Shown here: positions 34,104 to 43,790 of the stretch, one piece after another
How positions within the stretch are numbered: the stretch's first letter is position 1
How the letters are laid out: every line of letters starts with the position of its first letter
NCBI RefSeq assembly: GCF_005116665.1
Contig: NZ_SWCJ01000026.1
Span: 1 to 49,802 of the forward strand
From: Ferrimonas aestuarii
GTDB taxonomy: Bacteria; Pseudomonadota; Gammaproteobacteria; Enterobacterales; Shewanellaceae
Direction: 5' to 3'
Length of the DNA stretch: 49,802 nucleotides
Notes under the pieces: model-generated
What the model was told of the DNA's origin: nothing
Database searches by the model: none
The model's input: the letters and a program-made list of their open reading frames with translations, nothing else
Program-made: the position numbers and the translations under genes

Positions 34104-35322
34104 TACGTGCCAGTCTCCGCTTGATGTTGGATTGAACCACAAAGTGGTCGAACAGAGGTGCCCACAAGTTGGCAAACAGAATTGCCAGCATCATGCCCTC
34201 AGGGAAGGCCGGGTTCACCACGCGAATTAACACCACCATCACCCCGATTAGCATGCCGTAAGCCCATTTACCTTTGTCGGTAAAGGAGGCGGAAACCGGG
34301 TCGGTTGCCATAAAGAACATACCGAAGGCGAAGCCACCCAGAACCAAGTGCCAGGTCCAAGGCATATTCATAATTGGGTTGGTGTCAGAGCCAATCAGGT
34401 TGAACAGGCTGCTCATGGCAATCATGCCCACCATGGTGCCCAGCACGATGCGCCAAGAGGCGATACGAGCGTAGATGATCACCAGACCACCAATGGCCAG
34501 AGCCAGAGTGGAAGTTTCACCCACACTGCCGCCGATGAAGCCGTAGAAGCTGTCCCACCAAGCTTGGTCGCCAAAGGCGTCGAACCAGCTGTAGTTGGCA
34601 AAGCTCAGGTCGCCGGAAGCCGCTTGACTTAGGTAAGTGGCACCGGTGTACCCATCAACCGCACGCCAGATGGAATCGCCGGACATGTTCAGCGGGTAGG
34701 CAAAGAACAGGAAGGCCCGTCCTGCCAGGGCTGGGTTGATAAAGTTGCGACCGGTGCCGCCAAACAGCTCTTTGGCCACAACCACACCGAAGGTGATACC
34801 CAAAGCAACCTGCCATAGTGGAATGGTTGCAGGCAGAATCAACGCAAACAGAATGGAGGTAACGAAGAAGCCTTCATTAATCTCGTGCTTACGAATGCTG
34901 GCAAACAGCACTTCCCAGAAGCCACCAACCACGAAAGTAGTCAGGTAGATAGGTAGGAAGAAACAGGCGCCGTACACCATCAGTCCGGCAATACCAGTAC
35001 TGGCATTAAGTTCACCGCCTAAGGCTTGATAGAGGCTAACCTGCCACATATCTGGCAGGCCAAAACCTGCTGCCATGGCGTCCTGAGCTTGCAGGCCGAC
35101 GTTGTACATACCGAAGAACATGGCTGGGAACGTACACAGCCACACGGTGATCATGATGCGCTTCAGGTCGATGTTGTCACGTACGTGAGTGCCACCTTTG
35201 TTGGTGTGACCTGGCGTATAGAAGATGGTCGCCGCCGCTTCATACAGGGCATACCACTTCTCGTATTTACCGCCTTGCTCGAAGTGCGGCTCGATTTTCT
35301 CGATAAAGTTCTTAAGCCCCAT
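34096..35322 (-). CDS. nqrB: Na+-NQR subunit B (FMN-bearing, membrane)
   Basis: A 408-aa subunit with about ten helices that binds riboflavin and covalent FMN and forms much of the Na+ path. The flavinylation site is in DGYTGATYLSQ (Thr after GA). The conserved FGGTGRNFINPALAGRAFLF is present. It overlaps nqrA by 1 nt and nqrC by 8 nt, so translation of these genes is coupled. Confidence 0.97.
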   Translation of the reverse strand: MGLKNFIEKIEPHFEQGGKYEKWYALYEAAATIFYTPGHTNKGGTHVRDNIDLKRIMITVWLCTFPAMFFGMYNVGLQAQDAMAAGFGLPDMWQVSLYQALGGELNASTGIAGLMVYGACFFLPIYLTTFVVGGFWEVLFASIRKHEINEGFFVTSILFALILPATIPLWQVALGITFGVVVAKELFGGTGRNFINPALAGRAFLFFAYPLNMSGDSIWRAVDGYTGATYLSQAASGDLSFANYSWFDAFGDQAWWDSFYGFIGGSVGETSTLALAIGGLVIIYARIASWRIVLGTMVGMIAMSSLFNLIGSDTNPIMNMPWTWHLVLGGFAFGMFFMATDPVSASFTDKGKWAYGMLIGVMVVLIRVVNPAFPEGMMLAILFANLWAPLFDHFVVQSNIKRRLARNG

Positions 35323-36662
35323 CAGCCTTCCCTCTCGATGATCTCAAGACAACGACGCAGTTCGACCCCGTAGTCGTACTTGCCTGGACACACGAAGGTG
35401 CACAACGCCAAATCTTCCTCATCCAGCTCCAAACAACCCAACGCTTGCGCGTTGTCGGTGTCATTGGAGATCAGGTCTCGCAGTAGGATGGTTGGCAAGA
35501 TATCCAGTGGCATAACACGCTCATAGGTGCCGATTGGCACCATGGCACGCTTAGAGCCGCCGGTGGAGGTAGTCATGTTGAACAGCTTGCTTGGGCTGAA
35601 ATGCGCCAGGAAAGCACGGGTAGAGGAGAACTTGTTACCGCCAGGTAGAACCCAACCGAACAACTCTTTCTCATCACCCTCTTCCAGAGCAACCACTTGG
35701 TTGTGGAAACGACCCAAGAAACCGTGAACACCCGTTGCGTTGTGACCCTTGAGTACCGAACCGGAGATGACTCGGTTATGGGAACCTTTTAGCTCACCCG
35801 CAGTTAGCTGGGCTACATCAGCACCCACCAAGGTGGTGACCAAGCGAGGCTTATCAACCTGAGGACCCGCCAGAGCGATAACTCGCTGGCTGTTCAACTC
35901 ACCTGTAGTAAACAACTTACCCATGGCAATGACGTCCTGGTAGTTGATGTGCCATACCGAGCGAGATGCGCTGGCTGGCAACAGGTGATGAATGTGAGTA
36001 CCAGGCAGACCCGCTGGGTGCGGACCATTAAACTTGGTGTGCTGCAGATTTTCGATGCCGCTTACGTCCAAGTTCACGTCCGCAGTATTGAGGTAAACCT
36101 TCCCTTCGGTCAGCTTACTCAATACCAACAAGCCGTGATTGAACGCTTCGAAATCGGCTTCAATCACCACCATAGGATCCGCCGCCAGCGGATTGGTGTC
36201 GATAGCCGTAACGAAGATCCCCGCAGGAGCCGCATCAATTGCAGGGCTCTTGCTAAATGGACGCGTGCGCAAAGCAGTCCATAAGCCGGAATCAACCAAG
36301 TTGCTGACAACCTGATCTCGGCCAAGGTTTTTTAGCTCATCACTGGAATAGTGGGGGAACTGGATGCTGTCATCGCCCTGCACGTCGATAACGACGGATT
36401 GCAGAACACGTTTAGCACCACGATTCACGGCGGAAACAGTACCACTCACGGGAGCGGTAAACTTCACACCAGGGTTCTTCTTATCTTCAAATAAGAGCTG
36501 GCCACGTTTTACCGTCTCGCCTTCTTTGATATGCATGGTAGGACGCATACCAACGTACTCTTCTCCTAGGAGCGCGACACGGGAAACCTTTGGTCCCTCG
36601 TGAATTTTCTGCTCCGGCCTGCCCTCAATGGGAAGGTCCAATCCTTTCTTTATTGTAATCAT
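35322..36662 (-). CDS. nqrA: Na+-NQR subunit A
   Basis: A 446-aa cytosolic, quinone-associated subunit beginning MITIKKGLDLPIEGRPEQKI. VKFTAPVSGTVSAVNRGAKR and CTFVCPGKYDYGVELRRCLE are conserved family segments. First gene of the nqrA-F-apbE-nqrM operon on the minus strand, with its promoter in the 450-bp gap upstream. Confidence 0.97.
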   Translation of the reverse strand: MITIKKGLDLPIEGRPEQKIHEGPKVSRVALLGEEYVGMRPTMHIKEGETVKRGQLLFEDKKNPGVKFTAPVSGTVSAVNRGAKRVLQSVVIDVQGDDSIQFPHYSSDELKNLGRDQVVSNLVDSGLWTALRTRPFSKSPAIDAAPAGIFVTAIDTNPLAADPMVVIEADFEAFNHGLLVLSKLTEGKVYLNTADVNLDVSGIENLQHTKFNGPHPAGLPGTHIHHLLPASASRSVWHINYQDVIAMGKLFTTGELNSQRVIALAGPQVDKPRLVTTLVGADVAQLTAGELKGSHNRVISGSVLKGHNATGVHGFLGRFHNQVVALEEGDEKELFGWVLPGGNKFSSTRAFLAHFSPSKLFNMTTSTGGSKRAMVPIGTYERVMPLDILPTILLRDLISNDTDNAQALGCLELDEEDLALCTFVCPGKYDYGVELRRCLEIIEREG

Positions 36663-36862
36663 ACTCTTTGCACTACTGTCTGGGGACTACGTTCTCTCCG
36701 TCAAACCACTAAGATTCAGACGAAAGAGTAGGAGTTCTTGTTGACGTCGTTCGCAATTAACCAACTAGACATGAACCGCCGCATATAAATGACTTGTAGT
36801 GAGATCCATGTCACGTTGACTCGTGGCGAATGATACCTCAATCACACTTCAACTGCTACGAA

Positions 36863-36881
36863 AATCCATCAATAATGGATT
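36863..36881. promoter_or_regulatory. palindrome in the nqrA / POT transporter divergent region
   Basis: AATCCAT-CAATA-ATGGATT, a perfect 7-bp inverted repeat in the 453-bp gene-free region between nqrA and the transporter gene. It is operator-like, but I cannot name the regulator. The rest of this gap is AT-rich and must contain both promoters; I see no ORF or RNA gene in it. Confidence 0.35.
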
Positions 36882-37115
36882 CAGTGCTATGGTGCCGACT
36901 ATTTTTCTTAAAAAAACAACATAAATATGTGAAAAGTCAGTGAAATAGGCTTCGAGTAATCTTCACTAAACTATTGAAGTCACCGCTTATTTCAATGACT
37001 TATGGGTGTTTTTTGATCGGTTCGCCTTGCACGAACTTGGTTTGATACCCAGTTTCCAGTACAGTCGGCAATCAGCCTTGGAACATAAAATATACAAGCA
37101 ATAGGGACAAAAAAG

Positions 37116-38651
37116 GTGCACAGCCAAGATAATTACAAAGATAACGATCTAAGGGAGGTCAAGCAGCTGGGGTTATGGGCCTCAATTGCAGGACTGGGAT
37201 ACATTTTCTGGCTAGTCGGCGGCATGGAGATCGTCGAACGTTTGGCCTACTACGGCGTTAAAGCCACCGCGGGCATCTACGCCAGCGACCCGGTGTCCAA
37301 AGGGGGCCTGGGGATCAGCATGACCGATTACGGTATCATCATGTTCATCTTCGCCCTGACCCAAACCACAGTGCCCATCGTTACCGGTGGCCTGTCGGAT
37401 CGATTGGGTTATAAAGAGACCATTGCTCTCTCTACCGTGATTAAGATCGCCGCCTATCTGATTATGGCGTTCTTCCCCACCTTCTTAGGCTTTACCCTTG
37501 GCGCCATGACGCTGGCCTTCGGTACCGGTATCTTCAAACCGGGTATTCAAGGCACCATGGTGAAAGCGGTGCCACGAGAGTCCAGCACCATGGCATGGGG
37601 CATCTTCTATCAGCTAGTTAACATCGGTGGCTTCTTGGGGCCTCTGGTCGCGGTACAGTTACGCCAGCTGTCTTGGGATCACCTATTCTTTGCCTGCGCG
37701 GCCATCATCTCGTTGAACTTCCTGTTCCTGCTGATGTACACCGAGCCAGATAAAGAGGAGCGTCTTGCCCGCAAGCAAGCGGTCAAAGAGGGAAAAATTG
37801 AACAACAAGCGCTGTGGCGCGAGTCCATTCGTGAAATCAAAAAACCGCTGGTATTGGGCTACATGTTTGCCTTCTCTGGCTTCTGGTTCATGTTCAATGC
37901 CATGTTTGACGTACTGCCAGTGCACATCAAAGAGTGGGTCGACACCAGCATCATCGTTACCGACATCTTCGGCCCCGGCGGCACCCAAAACCCATTTTTG
38001 ATTGGCCTGATGGGGCTGAATCACGAGGGCACCCGGGTGATGCCGGACTTCATGATGAGCATCAACTCAGTGATGATCGCCACCTGCTGTTTCCTGGTGG
38101 CTGCCGCCACCGCCAAATATCGCATCATGAGCTCAATGCTGGCTGGAGCCATCTTCTGTACCGCAGCCATGCTATTGGTGGGCTTCACCCCTGGTGCTTG
38201 GTTTATGATCGTCGCCATCGTGGTGTTCAGCTTAGGTGAGATGCTCCTAAGCCCGAAAAAGGGCGAGTTCATGGGTAACATCGCCCCAAGTGACAAAAAA
38301 GCCATGTATCTTGGCTTTGTCATGTTACCTCAAGGCATCGGCTGGACACTGGAAGGCTTCATCGCTCCGTGGCTATACGATATGTTCGCCTCCAAAGATC
38401 GCTTCTCTCGCGAATACCTGTCGCAACTGGGTATGGATGGTGACGCCGTTGCCGCCATTCCTCAAGGGGAAGCCTTCGACCGCTTGATGGCCTTTACCGG
38501 TGATAGCGCCAGCGCGCTAACCCAGACCCTCTACAATGCTAACAACATCGGCATGGCCTGGTACATCATCGCCACCGTCGGTGCCATCTCCGCTGTAGGT
38601 ATCTACATCTACGCCAAGATGGTGTTCCGCATTCAAAAAGCGGCCAACTAA
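37116..38651 (+). CDS. POT/PTR-like MFS transporter (paralogue 2)
   Basis: A 511-aa inner-membrane transporter clearly paralogous to the one at 4.6-6.1 kb. The POT signature MEIVERLAYYG (ExxERxxYYG) is complete, the MFS loop is GGLSDRLGYKET, and AFGTGIFKPGIQGT is shared. The pre-terminal insertion (LGMDGDAVAAIPQGEAFD) is also shared. The likely substrate class is di/tripeptides, but this is inferred. The start is a GTG at 37116 with AGGGA upstream. A strong terminator follows. Confidence 0.86.
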   Translation: MHSQDNYKDNDLREVKQLGLWASIAGLGYIFWLVGGMEIVERLAYYGVKATAGIYASDPVSKGGLGISMTDYGIIMFIFALTQTTVPIVTGGLSDRLGYKETIALSTVIKIAAYLIMAFFPTFLGFTLGAMTLAFGTGIFKPGIQGTMVKAVPRESSTMAWGIFYQLVNIGGFLGPLVAVQLRQLSWDHLFFACAAIISLNFLFLLMYTEPDKEERLARKQAVKEGKIEQQALWRESIREIKKPLVLGYMFAFSGFWFMFNAMFDVLPVHIKEWVDTSIIVTDIFGPGGTQNPFLIGLMGLNHEGTRVMPDFMMSINSVMIATCCFLVAAATAKYRIMSSMLAGAIFCTAAMLLVGFTPGAWFMIVAIVVFSLGEMLLSPKKGEFMGNIAPSDKKAMYLGFVMLPQGIGWTLEGFIAPWLYDMFASKDRFSREYLSQLGMDGDAVAAIPQGEAFDRLMAFTGDSASALTQTLYNANNIGMAWYIIATVGAISAVGIYIYAKMVFRIQKAAN

Positions 38652-38670
38652 TACGCCCCGCTAAGTATCA

Positions 38671-38692
38671 ACAGGGAGCTGCGGCTCCCTGT
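38671..38692 (+). terminator. terminator after the POT transporter
   Basis: Stem ACAGGGAGC/GCTCCCTGT with a 4-nt loop, followed by TTTTG. Confidence 0.85.
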
Positions 38693-38833
38693 TTTTGTTC
38701 TTACTCACTCAATACTCAGCTCTCGTTCGCAGCACAATCGCACCAATGAACATAACTCATTGTCTGGTATCGACTTTAGTCATCGCCCGCTGCCTACCAC
38801 TAAATGAGAAAAGAACTCACTTGTGACACAAAA

Positions 38834-38851
38834 TCATCATTTAATTGTCAT
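38834..38851 (+). promoter_or_regulatory. possible PhoB box upstream of alkaline phosphatase
   Basis: TCATCATTTAATTGTCAT: two 7-bp direct half-sites 11 bp apart (4 of 7 and 6 of 7 matches to CTGTCAT) with an AT-only 4-bp spacer, about 75 bp before the phosphatase start. The arrangement fits a Pho box, though the first half is weak. Confidence 0.4.
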
Positions 38852-38924
38852 CTAAGCCATCTACCGTGTGCCCTTCTCCTACACGCGAACGGGGGATGGA
38901 CCCACGTTCGCTCTAATAAAAGCT

Positions 38925-40595
38925 ATGGATATGATGAAGTTAAATATTGTTGCTGCTGCCATTGGTGTCACTCTGCTTGCTGGGTGTAACGACGACACCA
39001 ACACCGTAATTGAAACCGTTGAGGTGATCGTGGAGCCCACTCCTGTTACCTCTGTAAAGAACGTCATTCTGATGATCGGTGACGGCATGGGTGCCCAGCA
39101 GGTAGGTCTGCTTGAAGAGTATGCTCGCCGTGCGCCCAACTCCATCTATAACGAACAGGGCAACACCACTGCTCTAACCAAATTGGGCATGGCAGGCGAT
39201 CTGGGTCTGTCATTGAATGCACCAGCAGGCGCCAATGGCAGCCTAGTGGTTGACTCCGCTTGCTCGGCGACTCAGCTGGCAACTGGCATGGCCGCTGGCT
39301 CAGAGATGATTGGCCTAGACGACCAGGGCAACATCGTTGCCACCATTTTGGAGAAAGCCAAAGCCGCAGGTAAAGCGACCGGTCTGGTATCAGACACTCG
39401 CATTACCCACGCCACACCAGCGGCGTTTGCGTCCCACCAGCCTCACCGCTCTTTGGAAGCCGAGATTGCCGCTGAGCTAATCAGCTCCGGTAATGTGGAC
39501 GTAATGCTCTCAGGTGGTGCTCGGGTTTTCTTGCCTAGCGACATTAAAGACAACGCCGCCCAACAAGCCTTGATGGCTGAGCTGGGTGCACCGAGTTCCG
39601 TTTACAAAAAATCCAAGCGTAAAGACGAACGCAACCTGTTTATCGAAGCCCGTGACGACCACGGCTACAGCCTAGCATTCGATGGCGAGCAGTTGGATAA
39701 GCTGGAATCTGACAAGGTGCTGGGACTGTTTGCTAACTCAGGCATGGACGACGGCATCGCCTACAGCGCATGTAAAGCCGACGACAGCTGCACTCAACCA
39801 TCACTGGCCGAGATGACCCAAAAGGCATTGGACATCCTCTCAGCCGATCCTGATGGTTTCTTCCTGATGATTGAAGGCGGTCAAATTGACTGGGCTGGGC
39901 ACGACAACGACGCCGGTTGGATGCTCCATGAACTGCTGAAGTTCGATGAAGCGGTGGCCGCCGTCTATGAGTGGGTGAAAGAGCGTGACGACACCCTAGT
40001 GGTTGTCACTGCCGACCACGAAACCGGCAGCTTTGGCTTCAGTTATTCCCGTAATGACCTGCCAGAGGCGCAGCAGCTTTCCGGCGACGGCATGCAAGGC
40101 CGTGATTACAAGCCTAACTTCAACTTCGGCGCCCTGACGATTCTGGATCGCCTCTACGCTCAAACCGGCACCTTCCCAGACATGCGCGCTGAGATTGAAG
40201 CCGGTAGCGGTTACGAGAATGCCACCGGCGCCGAGTGGGCCGAAGCAGTGAACAAGTACAGCGACTTTAAGCTAAACGAAAACGAAGCCGCCAGCATCGC
40301 CGAGCGTGAAATCAACGACTACTACGTTGAAGGCCACAGCTATCTGTCAGCCACCGAATTCCCGAAGATCAACGACTTCAAAGAGTTCTACGTGTATGGG
40401 GATGAGATCCACAGTGACCTTATCGGCCGCGCGCTAGCCAAGTACCAGAACGTCGTATGGGGAACCGGCACCCACACCGCCGCACCAGTACCGGTTTATG
40501 CCTTTGGTCCCAAAGGTGTCACCAGTGGCTTCTCTCAGATGCAGCACCACGTGGATCTGGGTCAGAAGATGATGGCGGCGCTGCTGCCTGAGTAA
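38925..40595 (+). CDS. alkaline phosphatase (PhoA superfamily), lipoprotein
   Basis: A 556-aa secreted phosphatase. The signal ends in a lipobox (VTLLAGC), so the mature enzyme is lipid-anchored. Metal-site motifs: VILMIGDGMGAQQ, the nucleophile region VVDSACSATQLATG (Ser), RITHATPAAFASHQ, MIEGGQIDWAGHDND and VVTADHETGSFGF. A C-terminal GTHTAAPVPVYAFGP provides the last His ligand. Larger than E. coli PhoA, like marine Vibrio-type enzymes with insertions. Start uncertain between ATGs at 38925, 38931 and 38934; all precede the signal helix. Confidence 0.92.
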   Translation: MDMMKLNIVAAAIGVTLLAGCNDDTNTVIETVEVIVEPTPVTSVKNVILMIGDGMGAQQVGLLEEYARRAPNSIYNEQGNTTALTKLGMAGDLGLSLNAPAGANGSLVVDSACSATQLATGMAAGSEMIGLDDQGNIVATILEKAKAAGKATGLVSDTRITHATPAAFASHQPHRSLEAEIAAELISSGNVDVMLSGGARVFLPSDIKDNAAQQALMAELGAPSSVYKKSKRKDERNLFIEARDDHGYSLAFDGEQLDKLESDKVLGLFANSGMDDGIAYSACKADDSCTQPSLAEMTQKALDILSADPDGFFLMIEGGQIDWAGHDNDAGWMLHELLKFDEAVAAVYEWVKERDDTLVVVTADHETGSFGFSYSRNDLPEAQQLSGDGMQGRDYKPNFNFGALTILDRLYAQTGTFPDMRAEIEAGSGYENATGAEWAEAVNKYSDFKLNENEAASIAEREINDYYVEGHSYLSATEFPKINDFKEFYVYGDEIHSDLIGRALAKYQNVVWGTGTHTAAPVPVYAFGPKGVTSGFSQMQHHVDLGQKMMAALLPE

Positions 40596-40676
40596 CGCGG
40601 CGGCTCTCGCAACAACCAACAGGTCATTACTGCAGCCACACAGAGCAAATACGCACTCAACTGGCTGAAATCAAAA

Positions 40677-40696
40677 AAGGCACCCTAAGGTGCCTT
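40677..40696. terminator. bidirectional terminator between phosphatase and luxS
   Basis: Stem AAGGCACC/GGTGCCTT with loop CTAA and T-runs on both strands, between convergent genes. Confidence 0.85.
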
Positions 40697-40714
40697 TTTC
40701 TATCAAGCTTGCTG

Positions 40715-41224
40715 TTACAGCTTAGAGAGCTGCTCATCACTCAAGGTGATGTCGCTGTTTTTGTTAACGCCAACGCCGCGCTTAATAATGTCACTGGCGA
40801 TCGACTTCGCTTGATCCAGCGAATGCATCTCGTAGGTGCCGCACTGGTACTCATTTAGCTCAGGAATTTGCTCCTGAGTTTCTACCGCCAACACGTCGTT
40901 CATGCTGGCCAGCCAGGCATCTGCCACCTGCTGCTCGGAGGGGGTGCCAATCAGGCTCATGTAGAAGCCGGTGCGACAGCCCATGGGCGAGATGTCGATG
41001 ATCTCCTGCTCGCCGCTATTGAGATGGTCTCGCATAAAGCCTGCAAACAGATGCTCTAAAGTATGGATGCCACGCTCAGACAGAATCTCGGCGTTCGGCA
41101 GGCAGAAACGCAGGTCAAACACGGTGATGGTGTCGCCTTTTGGGGTCGCCATGGTTTTCGCCACCCGCACCGCAGGAGCCTGCATGCGGGTGTGGTCAAC
41201 GGTAAAACTGTCCAGTAGTGGCAT
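40715..41224 (-). CDS. luxS: S-ribosylhomocysteine lyase LuxS (AI-2 synthesis)
   Basis: A 169-aa enzyme cleaving S-ribosylhomocysteine to homocysteine and the AI-2 precursor DPD. The metal motif HTLEH (His54, Glu57, His58) and Cys128 (YQCGTY) bind the metal; Cys83 (MGCRTGFY) is the catalytic residue. Full length. Apparently monocistronic. Confidence 0.98.
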   Translation of the reverse strand: MPLLDSFTVDHTRMQAPAVRVAKTMATPKGDTITVFDLRFCLPNAEILSERGIHTLEHLFAGFMRDHLNSGEQEIIDISPMGCRTGFYMSLIGTPSEQQVADAWLASMNDVLAVETQEQIPELNEYQCGTYEMHSLDQAKSIASDIIKRGVGVNKNSDITLSDEQLSKL

Positions 41225-41298
41225 AACTCAGTTCCTTTTAAACGTCTTTACAGCTAAACATCTATACGGCTAAACCATACGGTGATGTTGCCCTAAGG

Positions 41299-42393
41299 TC
41301 AATCATTACCCTGTGGACGCCGTGCTTCGAGGTAAGCCTCTTCGCTGATTTTATGGTAACGCTCAACCCCTTTGGCGAACTCGGTGTAGCTGTCGTACAC
41401 CTTCTGCATCATGGGATCTTTGGCAGATTGCTCGGCGATTAACTGCTCGGATACCCGCTTAAGTTCCACCAGCAGATCCTGAGGGAAACGGCGCAGCTTA
41501 ACCCCATGCTCCTCCTCTAAGGCCCGCAGCGCTTCGATATTACGCATGGTGTATTCATCGAGCATGTCTTGATTGACCACCTGAGACGCACTCACCACAA
41601 TGGCTTGCAGATCCTTTGGCAGGGCATCGAAAGCTTGCTGGTTCACCAGAAACTCCATCGACGAGCCCGGCTCATGCCAGCCTGGATAGTAGTAGTACTG
41701 TGCCGCCTTATGTAGCCCAAACGCCAGATCGTTATAGGGCCCTACCCACTCGGTGGCATCGATGGCTCCCGTTTGCAGCGCCGTAAACAGCTCCCGCCCC
41801 GGAAGCGTCACCGGTGCGCCCCCAAGGCGAGCTAATACTTCGCCACCTAATCCGGGCAGGCGCATCTTCAACCCTTTAAAGTCCTCAACCGAGTTGATCT
41901 CTTTATTGAACCAACCGCCCATCTGCACTCCGGTGTTGCCCCCAGCCAAAGGCTTTATCCCAAAGGGTGCATACACCTCATGCCACAGCGCCATTCCGCC
42001 GCCATAACGCAGCCAGCCATTCATCTCCTGAGCATTCATACCAAAGGGGATGGAGGTAAAAAATTGCGCTGCTGGGGTTTTGCCTTTCCAATAGTAGGCT
42101 GCGCTGTGCCCCATTTCGGCGGTGCCTTGGCTTACCGCATCGAACACCTCAAAGGCGGGCACCAGATCGCCAGCGCCATACACCGTAACCGTCAGGCGAC
42201 CATTGGACATCTGGTTGACCCGCTCGGCAAAGCGCTCCGGCGCCATACCAAGGCCGGGGAAATTTTTAGGCCACGAGGTGACTAACTTCCATTGATAACG
42301 CTGGGCAGGTTGCGCCTCCGCGCCACCGCTTTGTGCTTGCTCTGCGCCGCAACCCGCTAACAGCAGCAGCGACAGCCAAATCCATACTCTCAT
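41299..42393 (-). CDS. dctP: TRAP transporter substrate-binding lipoprotein (DctP family)
   Basis: A 364-aa periplasmic solute receptor of the TRAP system. The lipobox LLLAGC puts a lipidated Cys at residue 15. The DctP/TakP family pattern is seen in WKLVTSWPKNFPG, FKGLKMRLPGLGGEVLARLG and ALQTGAIDATEWVGPYND, where the Arg binds the substrate carboxylate. The WVGPYND and YYYPGWHEP segments resemble alpha-keto acid receptors (TakP), so the ligand may be a 2-oxo acid (inference). Last gene of the dctQ-dctM-dctP unit. Confidence 0.9.
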   Translation of the reverse strand: MRVWIWLSLLLLAGCGAEQAQSGGAEAQPAQRYQWKLVTSWPKNFPGLGMAPERFAERVNQMSNGRLTVTVYGAGDLVPAFEVFDAVSQGTAEMGHSAAYYWKGKTPAAQFFTSIPFGMNAQEMNGWLRYGGGMALWHEVYAPFGIKPLAGGNTGVQMGGWFNKEINSVEDFKGLKMRLPGLGGEVLARLGGAPVTLPGRELFTALQTGAIDATEWVGPYNDLAFGLHKAAQYYYYPGWHEPGSSMEFLVNQQAFDALPKDLQAIVVSASQVVNQDMLDEYTMRNIEALRALEEEHGVKLRRFPQDLLVELKRVSEQLIAEQSAKDPMMQKVYDSYTEFAKGVERYHKISEEAYLEARRPQGND

Positions 42394-42428
42394 TGTCGTT
42401 CTCCCTAATTCGGCAATGATTGCCTTGA

Positions 42429-43790
42429 TTAACCATAGATCTTATTGGGTAGCCAGGTGGCAAGCTCTGGCCAAAATGCCAGTGCCAACATCATCAAAAG
42501 TTGGATGACGATGAAAGGCACCACCCCTTTGTAGAGTGCACCGCTGGTTAGCCCCTTAGGCGCCACGCCCCGCAGATAGAACAAGGCAAAACCAAACGGT
42601 GGCGTCAAAAATGAAGTTTGTAGGTTCAGCGCCAGCATCACCCCAAGCCAAACGGGGTCTAGCCCCATCATTAGCAAACTGGGGGCAACAATAGGCACCA
42701 CCACGAAGGTGATCTCGATAAAATCCAGAATGAAGCCCAGTAGAAACACCAACAACATCACCGCTAAAGTGGCACCAATGACCCCGCCGGGCAGGCCACT
42801 TAACAACTCATGAATCAGGGTTTCGCCCCCCAAGCCCCGAAACACCAGTGAAAACAGTGACGCACCAATTAGGATCATGAATACCATGGCGGTGATTCGA
42901 ACCGTCTCTTTAAGGGCACCGGAAAGCTCGGCTCGATTTAGGCGGCTTTTACCTAGTGCCAACATCAGTGCACCAAAGGCGCCTACGGCGGCGGCTTCCG
43001 TCGGCGTGGCGACCCCAAACAAAATGGAACCCAGCACCAAGGCAATCAACAGCAATGGTGGCAGCAGCGCCATCAACAACTTCGGCAGTAAAGAAGCCTG
43101 CCAAGGCTGGTCGGTAAGAGGGGCAAAAGAATCGGGCTTACGCCAGGAAAGCCAAAGGGTGTAGAGGATGTAAGCGCCCACCAACATCAGGCCGGGTACA
43201 ATGGCTCCGGCAAATAGATCGCCAACAGACACGGTTTCTGGGCTGAAAATGCCAGACTTTAACTGCGCCTGCTGAAACGCCGATGACAGCACGTCGCCCA
43301 GCAATACAAGGGCGATGGAGGGTGGAATAATCTGCCCCAAAGTGCCTGTGGCGCAGATGGCTCCGGCACTGAAGCTGGGATCATAACCTCGGCGCAGCAT
43401 CACCGGCAGCGACATCAAGCCCATGGTCACCACCGTAGCCCCAACAATGCCGGTACTGGCCGCCAGCAGCGCTCCCACTAACATCACCGAGATGGCCATG
43501 CCCGCTCGCACTCGACCAAAAAGCTGCGCCATGGCACCAAGCAGCTCTTCCGCTAGCTTGGAGCGCTCTAGAATCACCCCCATCAACACAAACAGTGGCA
43601 CCGCCATTAAGGTTTGGTTGCTAACAATGCCATAGAGCCGATTGGGCAGCGCGGTCACAAAGGCCCAATCAAATACCCCAAATAAGCTGCCGATTAGGGC
43701 AAACCACAGTGCCGTACCTGCCAACGCAAAGGCCACCGGAATGCCGGTCATCAGCACCAAGCAAACCACCAAAAACAGAAGCAGCGCCAT
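42429..43790 (-). CDS. dctM: TRAP transporter large permease (DctM family)
   Basis: A 453-aa membrane protein with about 12 helices, the Na+-coupled transport subunit. Typical segments are GIPVAFALAGTALWF near the N-terminus, LGQIIPPSIALVLLGDVL and GVATPTEAAAVGAFGALML. FILDFIEITFVVVPIVAPSL is also seen. Its start overlaps the dctQ stop (TAATG). Confidence 0.95.
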   Translation of the reverse strand: MALLLFLVVCLVLMTGIPVAFALAGTALWFALIGSLFGVFDWAFVTALPNRLYGIVSNQTLMAVPLFVLMGVILERSKLAEELLGAMAQLFGRVRAGMAISVMLVGALLAASTGIVGATVVTMGLMSLPVMLRRGYDPSFSAGAICATGTLGQIIPPSIALVLLGDVLSSAFQQAQLKSGIFSPETVSVGDLFAGAIVPGLMLVGAYILYTLWLSWRKPDSFAPLTDQPWQASLLPKLLMALLPPLLLIALVLGSILFGVATPTEAAAVGAFGALMLALGKSRLNRAELSGALKETVRITAMVFMILIGASLFSLVFRGLGGETLIHELLSGLPGGVIGATLAVMLLVFLLGFILDFIEITFVVVPIVAPSLLMMGLDPVWLGVMLALNLQTSFLTPPFGFALFYLRGVAPKGLTSGALYKGVVPFIVIQLLMMLALAFWPELATWLPNKIYG

